From Amoebophilaceae bacterium (lineage in GTDB: Bacteria; Bacteroidota; Bacteroidia; Cytophagales; Amoebophilaceae): a DNA stretch of 22,631 bases. Positions within the stretch are counted from its first letter, which is position 1. Every line of letters begins with the position of its first letter. Below the pieces are notes generated by a model. It did no database searches and had not been told where the DNA came from. It saw only the letters and a program-made list of their open reading frames with translations. The translations under genes and the position numbers were made by a program. The DNA is taken from contig JALRAY010000011.1 of assembly GCA_023257955.1 (NCBI GenBank), positions 1 through 22,631 of the forward strand. Reading direction: 5' to 3'. This document shows positions 7,767 to 16,279 of this stretch, one piece after another.

Positions 7767-9083
7767 CTAAAATAAAATCTTCCGCAGGTCATTAAATACA
7801 CCAAATCCAAGCAGTAAGAGTAAGATCACCATGCCTACCTTTTGTATATTCTGCATACTTTTATCAGATATAGTGCGTCTAGTTATTATTTCATAACCCA
7901 GCAATACTACATGGCCTCCATCTAGCGCAGGAATAGGCAAAAGGTTCATAAAGGCTAATGCCATAGATAACAGCCCTACGATGTGCCAAAAGTGTATCCA
8001 GTCGAAGTTTTTGCTAAATATCTGCGCAATACCAATAGGGCCACTCAAAGATTGTGAAGCGGATTCTTTCCCGCGTATAATTTTACCCAACGCAACCACA
8101 TTCACTGCTACAATGCTGATGGCCTTTTGGCTTCCTATACTTATGGATTGGGCTAGATTATAATGTGCTTGCGTATACTCCAATAAGCTCCCTGGGAGGA
8201 TCCCGAGCTTACCGGTTGCATCTACTTGCACCTTGGTATGATATACTTCTCCTTCCCGAAGATACGTAAGGGCAACTTCATTACCTTTATATGACGCCAA
8301 TATAGACGCTAGTTGATCTAAGTAACGCGCTTCCTGTCCTTCTATGGCTAGAATACGATCTCCGGCTTGCAAGCCGGCTTGCGCAGCACTGCTTTCACCG
8401 GGGATATCAACTATTGTAAAAGGAATGCGAGGAGAAAGAAAAGGTTGTTTGGACTTATCTGCAGATATCTGTGATAGTAAATTGGTAGGGTTGTGAATAA
8501 TAACTTCAGCTCCATTACGCTCCACGGTATAATAACCATCGGTTTGCAATAGATGCTTTGGAGAAATCAGTTCCTCAAATTTTGTAAAATCTTGGCCGTT
8601 GATATTGATAACCTTATCACCAGGTTCAAAACCCATCGTCATACCAATAGCATTCGGCAGAATACCGTATTTATTCATCTCATCTTTGGCAAGATACACA
8701 TCGCCCAATTTCCATGTCAAGCAAATGAATATCAGTATACCACTAACTGTGTTGAAGATAATACCTCCTAGCATCACTATCATGCGTTGCCAAGCAGCCT
8801 TAGCTCTAAACTCCCAAGGTTGTATCTTCTGACCTAGATAGGAAGTATCTAACGATTCATCTACCATCCCAGCGATTTTTACAGACCCGCCAAAAGGCAA
8901 AGCACCTATACCATATTCTGTCCCCCCCCATTTGAAATGAAAAATTCTAGGAGGGAAGCCGATCGTATAGGATTCTACACGCATACCAAAGAGTTTGGCA
9001 AAAAGCATATGCCCCAACTCATGGATGCCTACAATGAGGGATAGGCCTAGAATAAACTGAACGATCATAGTAAATGTCTGCAT
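7767..9083 (-). CDS. rseP: RIP metalloprotease RseP (site-2 protease)
   Basis: This is an intramembrane zinc metalloprotease of the inner membrane that cleaves membrane-bound regulators or signal-peptide remnants after a first periplasmic cut. The 438 aa carry HELGH at residues 21-25 in the first transmembrane helix and the matching LDGG motif near 387-390 (NLLPIPALDGGHVV). Between them lie two PDZ-like regions, about 140-200 and 230-285, the second with QAGLQAGDRILAIEGQ. The C-terminal helix is MVILLLLLGFGVF. The ATG at 9083 puts the zinc motif at the usual distance from the N-terminus. It leads the minus-strand envelope group, and a plausible -7 element lies about 40 bases upstream. Confidence 0.95.
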   Translation of the reverse strand: MQTFTMIVQFILGLSLIVGIHELGHMLFAKLFGMRVESYTIGFPPRIFHFKWGGTEYGIGALPFGGSVKIAGMVDESLDTSYLGQKIQPWEFRAKAAWQRMIVMLGGIIFNTVSGILIFICLTWKLGDVYLAKDEMNKYGILPNAIGMTMGFEPGDKVININGQDFTKFEELISPKHLLQTDGYYTVERNGAEVIIHNPTNLLSQISADKSKQPFLSPRIPFTIVDIPGESSAAQAGLQAGDRILAIEGQEARYLDQLASILASYKGNEVALTYLREGEVYHTKVQVDATGKLGILPGSLLEYTQAHYNLAQSISIGSQKAISIVAVNVVALGKIIRGKESASQSLSGPIGIAQIFSKNFDWIHFWHIVGLLSMALAFMNLLPIPALDGGHVVLLGYEIITRRTISDKSMQNIQKVGMVILLLLLGFGVFNDLRKILF

Positions 9084-9122
9084 AGGATTACGATGTGATT
9101 AAGGTTAAAAGATGGATTCTGA

Positions 9123-9130
9123 CAAATGTA
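9123..9130 (-). promoter_or_regulatory. Candidate -7 element for rseP
   Basis: On the minus strand the sequence TACATTTG fits the Bacteroidota -7 consensus TAnnTTTG, about 40 bases before the rseP ATG. A -33 TTTG is not clearly present at the right distance; only a TTT occurs there. The call rests on one element. Confidence 0.3.
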
Positions 9131-9388
9131 TGGATTTCTGCAGTCATCTTAAAGCATTGGTAAAATTTTCTAGCTGTTTTCATCTGCATAATGCCAGCGT
9201 TAGGCCTTGGTATTCGCATAGGTTCCTTCAACCTTCAAGCATGGTATGCCATTGAGGCCAAGCCTCAAAGCGGCTTCGTGCTAGGTAAACCAAAGACATT
9301 GTCATGCTATGTACTGGGTTGGGGCGCTACATTGTGGTTCTACTGAAGACGTTGTTTGGAGTGTTCGGGGTAATATAAAACCTATTTA
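9131..9388. other. Intergenic stretch between rseP and the tRNA-Phe promoter
   Basis: No convincing gene lies here. It contains one small perfect hairpin, TTGAGGC at 9252-9258 and GCCTCAA at 9262-9268 around CAA, with no U-tract. The longest reverse-strand ORF nearby, over the tRNA, is an antisense artefact. Confidence 0.4.
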
Positions 9389-9421
9389 TTTGCAGTATAT
9401 TCTCTAAATTACATAGTTTTG
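9389..9421 (+). promoter_or_regulatory. Candidate Bacteroidota promoter for tRNA-Phe
   Basis: A TTTG at 9389-9392 and TAGTTTTG at 9414-9421 match the -33 TTTG / -7 TAnnTTTG consensus of the Bacteroidota primary sigma factor. The spacing is 21 bases. Transcription would begin near 9428, about 27 bases before the mature tRNA 5' end. Confidence 0.5.
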
Positions 9422-9454
9422 TGCCATATTGTTGTTTTTCATAATGGTTATGAT

Positions 9455-9527
9455 GGTGATATAGCTCAGTTGGTAGAGCATCGGACTGAAAATCCGTGAG
9501 TCGGTGGTTCGAGCCCACCTATCACCA
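9455..9527 (+). tRNA. tRNA-Phe (anticodon GAA)
   Basis: The acceptor stem GGTGATA (9455-9461) pairs with TATCACC (9520-9526), with discriminator A at 9527. The D-arm is GCTCAGTTGGTAGAGC. The anticodon loop CTGAAAA places GAA at 9488-9490, and the T-arm is GGTGG-TTCGAGC-CCACC. The top pair of the anticodon stem is a T-T mismatch; the other four pairs are good. CCA is not encoded (CTC follows), so it must be added by the CCA enzyme. Confidence 0.97.
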
Positions 9528-9952
9528 CTCCTTCCCCTTTAAGCTGTAACGTGCTAACATATTGTAGGATACAGTCATACAAATCCATCGTAGATATCGT
9601 GATCCCCATACCAAATCACAAGCAACGATGCGTAAGAGATCAACTATTAGGACGCTTCGTGAGCACTTCTTTTTCCGTTACTTTCTAGCACTAAAAAGCC
9701 ATCTCATTCTTGACAGCGCTATCTACCTGATCCGCATTATTTGTTATTTAGCTGCAAAGATTGTAGCAATGGCTGATATAGACTCCATGGCCGTACAGGT
9801 TAGTAATACCGCGGCCCTAGAACAATTACATCATGCATTGCAGATAACAGCGCATGCGTAAAGTACCATAGGTCTATCAGATACAGTATTGTTTACCTTC
9901 ACCTGCATGCCACGTGTAAAGACAATCCGCCACCTCTACATCACAATCAACT
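9528..9952. other. Intergenic region between tRNA-Phe and fabH
   Basis: This region of about 425 bases has no certain gene. Neither plsX nor rpmF, common partners of fabH, is present. The only sizeable ORF is the doubtful one at 9628-9861. No clear terminator follows the tRNA, so read-through towards fabH is possible. Confidence 0.4.
9628..9861 (+). CDS. Doubtful small hypothetical protein (77 aa)
   Basis: An ATG-initiated ORF of 77 codons on the same strand as fabH. The first half is basic and aromatic with one possible membrane helix (LILDSAIYLIRIICYLAAKIV), and the second half is soluble and nondescript. No family or motif is recognised and no ribosome-binding site is obvious. It may be a small membrane peptide, a decayed gene or chance. 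Confidence 0.22.
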   Translation: MRKRSTIRTLREHFFFRYFLALKSHLILDSAIYLIRIICYLAAKIVAMADIDSMAVQVSNTAALEQLHHALQITAHA

Positions 9953-10963
9953 ATGAAAAAACAACCTTCAGCTATACACGCCGCTATTACGGGTGTGCAT
10001 GGTTATGTCCCTGATTATATTCTCTCAAATGACAACCTAGCAACCATGGTTGCTACCAATGATGAGTGGATTACTACTAGAACAGGTATCAAAACAAGGC
10101 ATATTTTACAAGCACCTGATAAAGGAACTTCCGACTTGGCGATCCCTGCTGTATTGGGGCTATTAGAGAAAACAAAAACAGACGCTAAAGAGATAGATTT
10201 AATCATCTGCGCTACTATTACACCAGATATGCCCACACCCGCTGCCGCTAATTTGATTGCACATGGGGTAGGCGCTATCAATGCCTTCAGTTACGATCTA
10301 CAAGCCGCATGCTCTGGATTTTTGTATGCATTGGTAACGGCAGCACAGTTTATTGAAAGCGGTAATTACAACAAAGTAATCGTTGTAGGTGCCGATAAAA
10401 TGTCCTCCATTGTAGATTATGAGGATAGAGCGACCTGTATCCTTTTTGGGGATGGTGCGGGAGCAGTATTGCTAGAACCTAGCAAAGATTCTGCTATCGG
10501 TATTCGCAGTAGCATCTTACGCGGAGATGGCCTAGGCGCGCAACACTTACACATTAAAGCCGGAGGTAGTCGTAAGCCAGCTTCGGCAACAACGTTGAGC
10601 ACGAAAGAACACTATATCTATCAAGAAGGAAATATTGTATACAAATATGCGGTTGAAAAGATGTCTGAAGTAGTTTTAGAGCTTATGCAGCAAAGTGATC
10701 TACAGCCAAAGGATATTAAATTCTTAGTTCCGCACCAAGCTAACAAACGAATCCTAGAGTCTGTAGCGCAAAGGACGGGATTTTCAGAAGCACAAGTCAT
10801 GCTTACGATACAAGAGTTTGGTAATACCACAGACGCCACTATTCCGCTTTGCCTATGGCGTTATGAACCTCAACTGCAAAAAGGCGATAAAATAATTATC
10901 ACCACCTTTGGAGGAGGATTTACTTGGGGCGCCACCTACCTCACGTGGGCGTACGGAGCGTAA
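9953..10963 (+). CDS. fabH: 3-oxoacyl-[acyl-carrier-protein] synthase III (beta-ketoacyl-ACP synthase III)
   Basis: FabH condenses acetyl-CoA (or a branched starter) with malonyl-ACP to begin type II fatty acid synthesis. The 336-aa protein is of normal length. The catalytic triad is visible: Cys120 in AACSGFLYAL, His261 in VPHQANKRI and Asn291 in EFGNTTDATIPL. The glycine-rich GDGAGAVLLE and the closing TTFGGGFTWGATYLTW are also typical. The asparagine loop reads GNTTDAT rather than the usual GNTSAA/S, a mild deviation. The start is a clear ATG. No other fab gene adjoins; tamB follows about 95 bases downstream on the same strand. Confidence 0.96.
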   Translation: MKKQPSAIHAAITGVHGYVPDYILSNDNLATMVATNDEWITTRTGIKTRHILQAPDKGTSDLAIPAVLGLLEKTKTDAKEIDLIICATITPDMPTPAAANLIAHGVGAINAFSYDLQAACSGFLYALVTAAQFIESGNYNKVIVVGADKMSSIVDYEDRATCILFGDGAGAVLLEPSKDSAIGIRSSILRGDGLGAQHLHIKAGGSRKPASATTLSTKEHYIYQEGNIVYKYAVEKMSEVVLELMQQSDLQPKDIKFLVPHQANKRILESVAQRTGFSEAQVMLTIQEFGNTTDATIPLCLWRYEPQLQKGDKIIITTFGGGFTWGATYLTWAYGA

Positions 10964-11058
10964 AAATCAAACATCGCATTGTTGCAAAGAATACGGATGC
11001 TATGATGAGATACCCCTCTTTCTTCTACTCCTCGCTCACATAAAAAATAGTCTCCGTT

Positions 11059-14000
11059 GTGAATACTAACCGTAATACGCTATCTATCACTACTTGCTGT
11101 AAATGGCTAGGGCTTTGCATGGTTGGCTTGTGTATAGGTAGTGTCCTGTATTTACACCTTCCGCAAGTTCAAAATCGACTATTTAGCAAACTTCTACAGC
11201 ACCTCAGTCAACAGACAGGGTATCATTTTTCCCATCAGCAGTTTCGTTTTACTTGGGGGCATAAAGTGGTGTTGAAAAACTTCTCTATTAGCGATACAGA
11301 TAACCACCCCGTATGCACTCTCCCTTACCTGCAACTAACGCTCAATCCTCTTGCACTGCTTTACAAACCATATGTAAGCCTTCATCGGCTGCAGATTAAA
11401 AGGGGGGAGATACATGGCGTACAGAAGCAGGGAGATGAGGCCTACAACATTCAACAGCTTCTCACAAGATTGACAGCAGGCGATACTACTTCCGCCATTT
11501 TTACTTACAAAGGCATAACCATCCGCAAAGCGTTATTCACTGATTGTGGATTATGGCTGGATGATCAAACAAAACCTCCTACCTCCGCCTTTGATCCCTA
11601 TCACATTCAACTTGAAAGTATTACAGTCGCCTTATCTGATTTGCATATAGTCGCAGATACATGGAATGGTGCTATAGAGCGCTTTGAAGGGTATGATACT
11701 GTGCAGGATATAAACATTCAACACCTACAAGGGCAGTTTTCTATTACCCCAAAAGCTTATCTACTGCAACATGTGTACATTACAACCCCTTATAGTCATC
11801 TACGGGGAGATTTCACTGTAAGACATCAAGGTTGGGAGGCTTTGATGGTAGATCCCTATCATGCACACATCACCGCGGATATAGTAGACCTGCAGGTAGA
11901 TACACAAGAGCTAGGTGCTGCTTGCCCCTATTTGAAGGGACAGAATGCTATCTATCAATTTCAAGGCAAGATCGCAGGCACGATGTATGAGCTTGCAGTG
12001 TCTCATTGTCAGATAGCCGCTGGGAATAGTTATGTAAAAGGCACTGCTAGCTTTCAAAAGCTATCGCAAATAGATGACATGCATTTCTCTGTAGCTATTG
12101 ATGAAGGCTGCGTGCATGCCATAGATATATTGCCCTTTGTCACACAACAGTATGTTCCGCTTTTGCAAAAAATAGCGTTTTGTAACCTGCAAACGCAGTG
12201 CACAGGAACGCTGCATAATATGGTAATGGAGGGACAGTTTGAAACCAATATGGGAAAAGTAACGACAAACCTAGCTATACAAAATGCTTTACCTAATGCT
12301 GTTATTACCTATCAAGGGGAAATCAACACTATAGACTTTAACCTAGGAGCTTTGCTAGATGCGCAGAACTTAGGTGCGGTAACACTACAGGCTATAATAG
12401 ATGGGCAAGGACTAGACATGCAAGCGGCACATGCGCACATTACAACGATGATCCCTACATTGACATGGCGGTCATATGCTTATCAAAACATATATGCAGC
12501 AGGGGAGGTCAGGAATATGTGCTTTGCAGGGAAAGTAGCTATTGATGATCCCCATCTGGCATCCCACCTAGACCTACAAGTAAACGCTCTGGAAGCTAAA
12601 AAAGCCATCAATGTACAAGGAACACTGGACTCATTAGCGGTAGATAAACTTGGATGGATTACACAACCCTTACAACTGCAGAGCAAGATAAACATAGCGT
12701 TACAGGGAGATGCTTGGATGGACTTAGTTGGAAAGGCAATATTGGAAGACCTACATCTGGGGTTCAATAATCAAGTACTAACCAGTAAAGAAGTAGCTAT
12801 CACAACGAAAAAAACAGGCAATCACCATACTTGTTGCCTAACCTCTGATGTTATGGATGCAGAGATAGCAGGCACTAATAGTTATGGCAATTGGGCACAT
12901 GACCTGCAAACATTACTTGAGCATCACAAACAGCAAACAACCTTTGGAAATACCTTAGCTACTTCTCAGCATCCGTATACCAATACTCCCTATACCTTCA
13001 AATATCACATTAACTGTAAGCAAACGGAGCTGCTTTTACGCCTCTTAGATCTCGATATCGCTATCACCCCTGATACAACGTTGCATGGGAGCTTTAGCCA
13101 AAGTCATGAAGAGATACAATGGCAACTAGAGACATCAGAAATAGCAAACATTCACTTTTCCCAGCATAGATTCACAAACAGCCAGCTCAAGATGACTGCT
13201 AGCTATCACAAAGAATCAGCAACGCTCTCGACTAACAGTCAACTACAAGTACAGGCTCATCAATGGAAAGATCGTATAGCTACGGAGCAACTATGGCTAG
13301 CTATCAACTGGATGAATGATACGATACAGCTAGAGAGCACGTTAGGTAATGCAAACAGTGCTGTGCAATATAACCTACATGCTACAGCGAGGGTAGCACA
13401 ACCTACTTGGCAGCTTCACTTTCAGGATACAAGCATTCGGTTAGGAGATGAGCGCTGGATAGTAAATCCCAAGAATGCTATTCAGATCCATCCAAAAGTT
13501 ATAGCATGTCAAGATTTAACCTTCACATGTCAAGAACAAACAATAGCTTTAGCAGGTCAATTATCGCATAAGACTGCGGAAACACTAGATATCACCATCA
13601 CCAATTTCTTACTCGATAAGCTATCCCCTTTAGTTGATACACAGCTAGCAGGAGTCATTCACGGTACCTTAAACATTATCAATTGGCCTGGTCAGCCCAC
13701 CCTACAAGGAGATTTATATATACAAAAAGCAAGCGTAGCAGGTCTACACTTAGGGGATGTAGCTATAAACACGTCTTGGCTGGATACGAAGCAATGCATG
13801 CAAGTAGTAGGAAAGCTTACAAAGGATGAGCAGGCAATTATAGATCTCTATGGCTTTTATAAGCCCTATCATACCACGCAGCAACTAGATTTGGTCGCCA
13901 GCTTCTCTCAAACGCCATTAGTTTGCTTAGAACCGCTGATAACTACTGTAGTGAGTCAATTGCAAGGATCGTTAAGTGGAAAGGTATCTATTAAAGGATC

Positions 14001-15507
14001 GTTGGCAAAACCTATCATTCAGGGTAACGGCAACTTAGAAGATCTAACCTTACAATTCACACACCTAAAGGCTATTTACAACGGCCATGGTAAGGTGCAT
14101 TTTCTAGGTAATACCATGCAAGTAGAAACCCTGCATTTGGTAGATGCCAACAAAGGCTATGTAGATTTTGCCGGCACCGTTGCCTATCACACCCTAGATA
14201 ACATTCAGCTAGATCTGCAAGGAGATATGCATCGCGTAGAAGTGTTGAATACCACGTCCACAGATAATATCCATTTCTATGGCACAGGGGTAATTAGCGG
14301 GGATATACATTTAAAAGGACCTGTGCAGCAGTTAGATATCTATGCCAATAGTATTACGGAAGAAGGAACAAGGTTAACGATTCCAATAGCCAAGTTGAAT
14401 AAAATAGCTGAACAGGAAGATTTTATCCGCTTCGTCAAACGACAACCTAATCAACCTACGCATGCTTCATCCACCGCGGATGTATCTACGCCATCCGTAG
14501 CGGACTTGAACCTATACTTAAATCTAGACCTTACCCCCGCAGCACATACAAAAATTCTATTCTCTGGAAAAAATGGGGATACCATACAAGCTAAAGGCAA
14601 AGGGAAACTAAAAATAGAATATAATATCAACAATACATTTCATATCGCCGGCAGTTGTGAGTTGGTGGAAGGTGATTACAACTTTACGATCTATGAAGTG
14701 ATCAGAAAGAAATTTCAAATTTTGCCAGGTAGTACCATTACTTGGGTAAATAATATTGATGATGGGATGTTACAATTGCGCGCTACCTATAATCAATCGG
14801 CCTCTTTATTACCGTTGGTAGCCAATCGCAGCAACATAAATAATAAGGAGACGCTCAAAACAAAGTATCCTATACAAGTAGGGATGTCTATAACAGGGAT
14901 ACTCGCGGCACCGCAGATTATGTTTGATATACAATTGTTGCAATTGCCACAAGAATCGATACTACAAGAAGCAGTAGAAAGCTTGCAAGAAAAGCTTGCT
15001 GCAGATAGTGATTATTTAAAGACACAGGTCTTTAGTTTAATCATGTTGAAGAAGTTTGCTCCCATTGGGCAGAATCTGTTACTGGAGGATGATAACACCT
15101 TATTGCAACTAGGCGTGGGGGAATTATTTTCGCAGCAGCTGAATAATCTAACCGCATACATCAGTGATGACTTAGAAATAGAAACGGATATTGATAATGA
15201 TAAGGAGCTACAAGTACCCATCAAGTTATCTTATAACCTATGGAGAGATCGGCTAGTAATCGCTAGCGAAAGCAAAATAAAGCTGTATGATAAAGAAGCG
15301 ATGTATTTCAGGGATATACTAGATACTTTTTCTTTGGCGTATACTCTCACAAAGGACAAAAGAGTACAGATAAAATTACGTGGGTACCCTACGGGTAAAA
15401 AGCTAAATATGAATCTTGCTAACCCTATCATAGGAGGTATCAGCGTGTTATATCTAAATTCTTCTAATCGCTTGAAGACACTCTTTTGGAAAAGAAAATA
15501 TACTTAA
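11059..15507 (+). CDS. tamB: TamB-type translocation/assembly module protein (DUF490, AsmA-like)
   Basis: A very long protein (1482 aa) beginning at GTG. One N-terminal transmembrane segment (LGLCMVGLCIGSVLYL) anchors it in the inner membrane, and the rest is a periplasm-spanning run of beta-strands like the lipid-conduit groove of TamB/YhdP/AsmA proteins. The C-terminal region from about residue 1080 fits the DUF490 domain: LNLYLNLDLTPAAHTKILFSG, IQAKGKGKLKIEYN, CELVEGDYNFTIYEVI, FQILPGSTITW and MSITGILAAPQIMFDI. Known roles are outer-membrane protein assembly and anterograde phospholipid transport. No tamA/bamA-like partner is in the window. No internal frameshift is apparent. Confidence 0.9.
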   Translation: MNTNRNTLSITTCCKWLGLCMVGLCIGSVLYLHLPQVQNRLFSKLLQHLSQQTGYHFSHQQFRFTWGHKVVLKNFSISDTDNHPVCTLPYLQLTLNPLALLYKPYVSLHRLQIKRGEIHGVQKQGDEAYNIQQLLTRLTAGDTTSAIFTYKGITIRKALFTDCGLWLDDQTKPPTSAFDPYHIQLESITVALSDLHIVADTWNGAIERFEGYDTVQDINIQHLQGQFSITPKAYLLQHVYITTPYSHLRGDFTVRHQGWEALMVDPYHAHITADIVDLQVDTQELGAACPYLKGQNAIYQFQGKIAGTMYELAVSHCQIAAGNSYVKGTASFQKLSQIDDMHFSVAIDEGCVHAIDILPFVTQQYVPLLQKIAFCNLQTQCTGTLHNMVMEGQFETNMGKVTTNLAIQNALPNAVITYQGEINTIDFNLGALLDAQNLGAVTLQAIIDGQGLDMQAAHAHITTMIPTLTWRSYAYQNIYAAGEVRNMCFAGKVAIDDPHLASHLDLQVNALEAKKAINVQGTLDSLAVDKLGWITQPLQLQSKINIALQGDAWMDLVGKAILEDLHLGFNNQVLTSKEVAITTKKTGNHHTCCLTSDVMDAEIAGTNSYGNWAHDLQTLLEHHKQQTTFGNTLATSQHPYTNTPYTFKYHINCKQTELLLRLLDLDIAITPDTTLHGSFSQSHEEIQWQLETSEIANIHFSQHRFTNSQLKMTASYHKESATLSTNSQLQVQAHQWKDRIATEQLWLAINWMNDTIQLESTLGNANSAVQYNLHATARVAQPTWQLHFQDTSIRLGDERWIVNPKNAIQIHPKVIACQDLTFTCQEQTIALAGQLSHKTAETLDITITNFLLDKLSPLVDTQLAGVIHGTLNIINWPGQPTLQGDLYIQKASVAGLHLGDVAINTSWLDTKQCMQVVGKLTKDEQAIIDLYGFYKPYHTTQQLDLVASFSQTPLVCLEPLITTVVSQLQGSLSGKVSIKGSLAKPIIQGNGNLEDLTLQFTHLKAIYNGHGKVHFLGNTMQVETLHLVDANKGYVDFAGTVAYHTLDNIQLDLQGDMHRVEVLNTTSTDNIHFYGTGVISGDIHLKGPVQQLDIYANSITEEGTRLTIPIAKLNKIAEQEDFIRFVKRQPNQPTHASSTADVSTPSVADLNLYLNLDLTPAAHTKILFSGKNGDTIQAKGKGKLKIEYNINNTFHIAGSCELVEGDYNFTIYEVIRKKFQILPGSTITWVNNIDDGMLQLRATYNQSASLLPLVANRSNINNKETLKTKYPIQVGMSITGILAAPQIMFDIQLLQLPQESILQEAVESLQEKLAADSDYLKTQVFSLIMLKKFAPIGQNLLLEDDNTLLQLGVGELFSQQLNNLTAYISDDLEIETDIDNDKELQVPIKLSYNLWRDRLVIASESKIKLYDKEAMYFRDILDTFSLAYTLTKDKRVQIKLRGYPTGKKLNMNLANPIIGGISVLYLNSSNRLKTLFWKRKYT

Positions 15508-15517
15508 GGAAGCGATA

Positions 15518-15532
15518 AGCATTTGGTATGCT
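15518..15532. terminator. Weak hairpin between convergent tamB and psd
   Basis: AGCAT (15518-15522) pairs with ATGCT (15528-15532) around TTGGT, in the 57-base gap where tamB and psd converge. The stem is only five pairs and the U-tract is poor. It is placed as a terminator mainly because of its location. Confidence 0.25.
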
Positions 15533-15564
15533 GCTTTCAACTACCCACAACCAACATATTGCCT

Positions 15565-16221
15565 TTATGCTATTACGGAAATACCGCCTTGTACATGATC
15601 CCCAACTTTTACTCGAAGCTTCGTATCTAGCGGTAAGAAAAGATCTAACCGCGAGCCAAACTTAATAAATCCTACCTCCTCTCCTTGTTGAATGTTATCG
15701 TTCACTTCAGGATAAAAGACAATCCTTCTAGCTACAAAGCCCGCTATTTGCCGAAAGAGAATTTCTGTGCCATCCTTACGCTGGATGACGGCAGTAGTAC
15801 GTTCGTTTTTGGTACTTGACTTCTCGTGAAAGGCTACTAAGTACTTACCCTCATGGTATTTGTAATATTTTAATATCCCTGCTACAGGGCTTCTATTGAC
15901 ATGGACATTGAAGGGAGACATAAAAATGCTCACCTGCAAGCGTTTATCTTGGAAGTACTCCCGTTCTTCCACTTCTTGAATGACTACTACTTTGCCATCT
16001 GCTGGCGCTAATATGCCATTCTCTTGATAATTGATGGTACGAATAGGGTCCCGAAAGAAGTAAAGCATCCATGCGTACAGCAATACAGAAATGCAGACCA
16101 TGCAGATAAGTATTACCGGTTTTTTGAAGCCTATTGCTTGGATGATTAAGCTATTAAAGCATAGTATAATCAACAATCCGTATAGTAAAATAAATTTACC
16201 TTCAGGGTGAATACGTAACAT
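15565..16221 (-). CDS. psd: Phosphatidylserine decarboxylase proenzyme (short, archaetidylserine-decarboxylase-like type)
   Basis: Psd converts phosphatidylserine to phosphatidylethanolamine at the inner membrane. The 218-aa length and two N-terminal membrane segments (about 11-31 and 35-55) mark the short PSD family found in Bacteroidota. The self-cleavage site is KFGSRLDLFLP: cleavage between Gly189 and Ser190 would leave the pyruvoyl group on the small C-terminal subunit. FFRDPIRTI, ILAPADGKVVVIQEV and IFMSPFNVHVNRSPVAG are conserved blocks. The start is an ATG. The phosphatidylserine synthase gene (pssA), often adjacent, is not in the window. The antiporter gene lies about 58 bases upstream on the same strand. 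Confidence 0.95.
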   Translation of the reverse strand: MLRIHPEGKFILLYGLLIILCFNSLIIQAIGFKKPVILICMVCISVLLYAWMLYFFRDPIRTINYQENGILAPADGKVVVIQEVEEREYFQDKRLQVSIFMSPFNVHVNRSPVAGILKYYKYHEGKYLVAFHEKSSTKNERTTAVIQRKDGTEILFRQIAGFVARRIVFYPEVNDNIQQGEEVGFIKFGSRLDLFLPLDTKLRVKVGDHVQGGISVIA

Positions 16222-16279
16222 AATATATGAGGGGTAGTGAAAAGTTAAAGGAGCAAGCGCACCTATAGTATTACGTGCA

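Noticed and set aside
9327..9518. Reverse-strand ORF of 63 codons across the tRNA (protein beginning MGSNHRLTDFQSDALPTEL).
   Set aside because: It is the antisense of tRNA-Phe. This peptide is a familiar artefact of tRNA genes and does not represent a protein.
11059..15507. Several open frames of 60-95 codons on the strand opposite tamB.
   Set aside because: They lie wholly within a continuous 1482-codon gene, lack motifs and are expected shadows.
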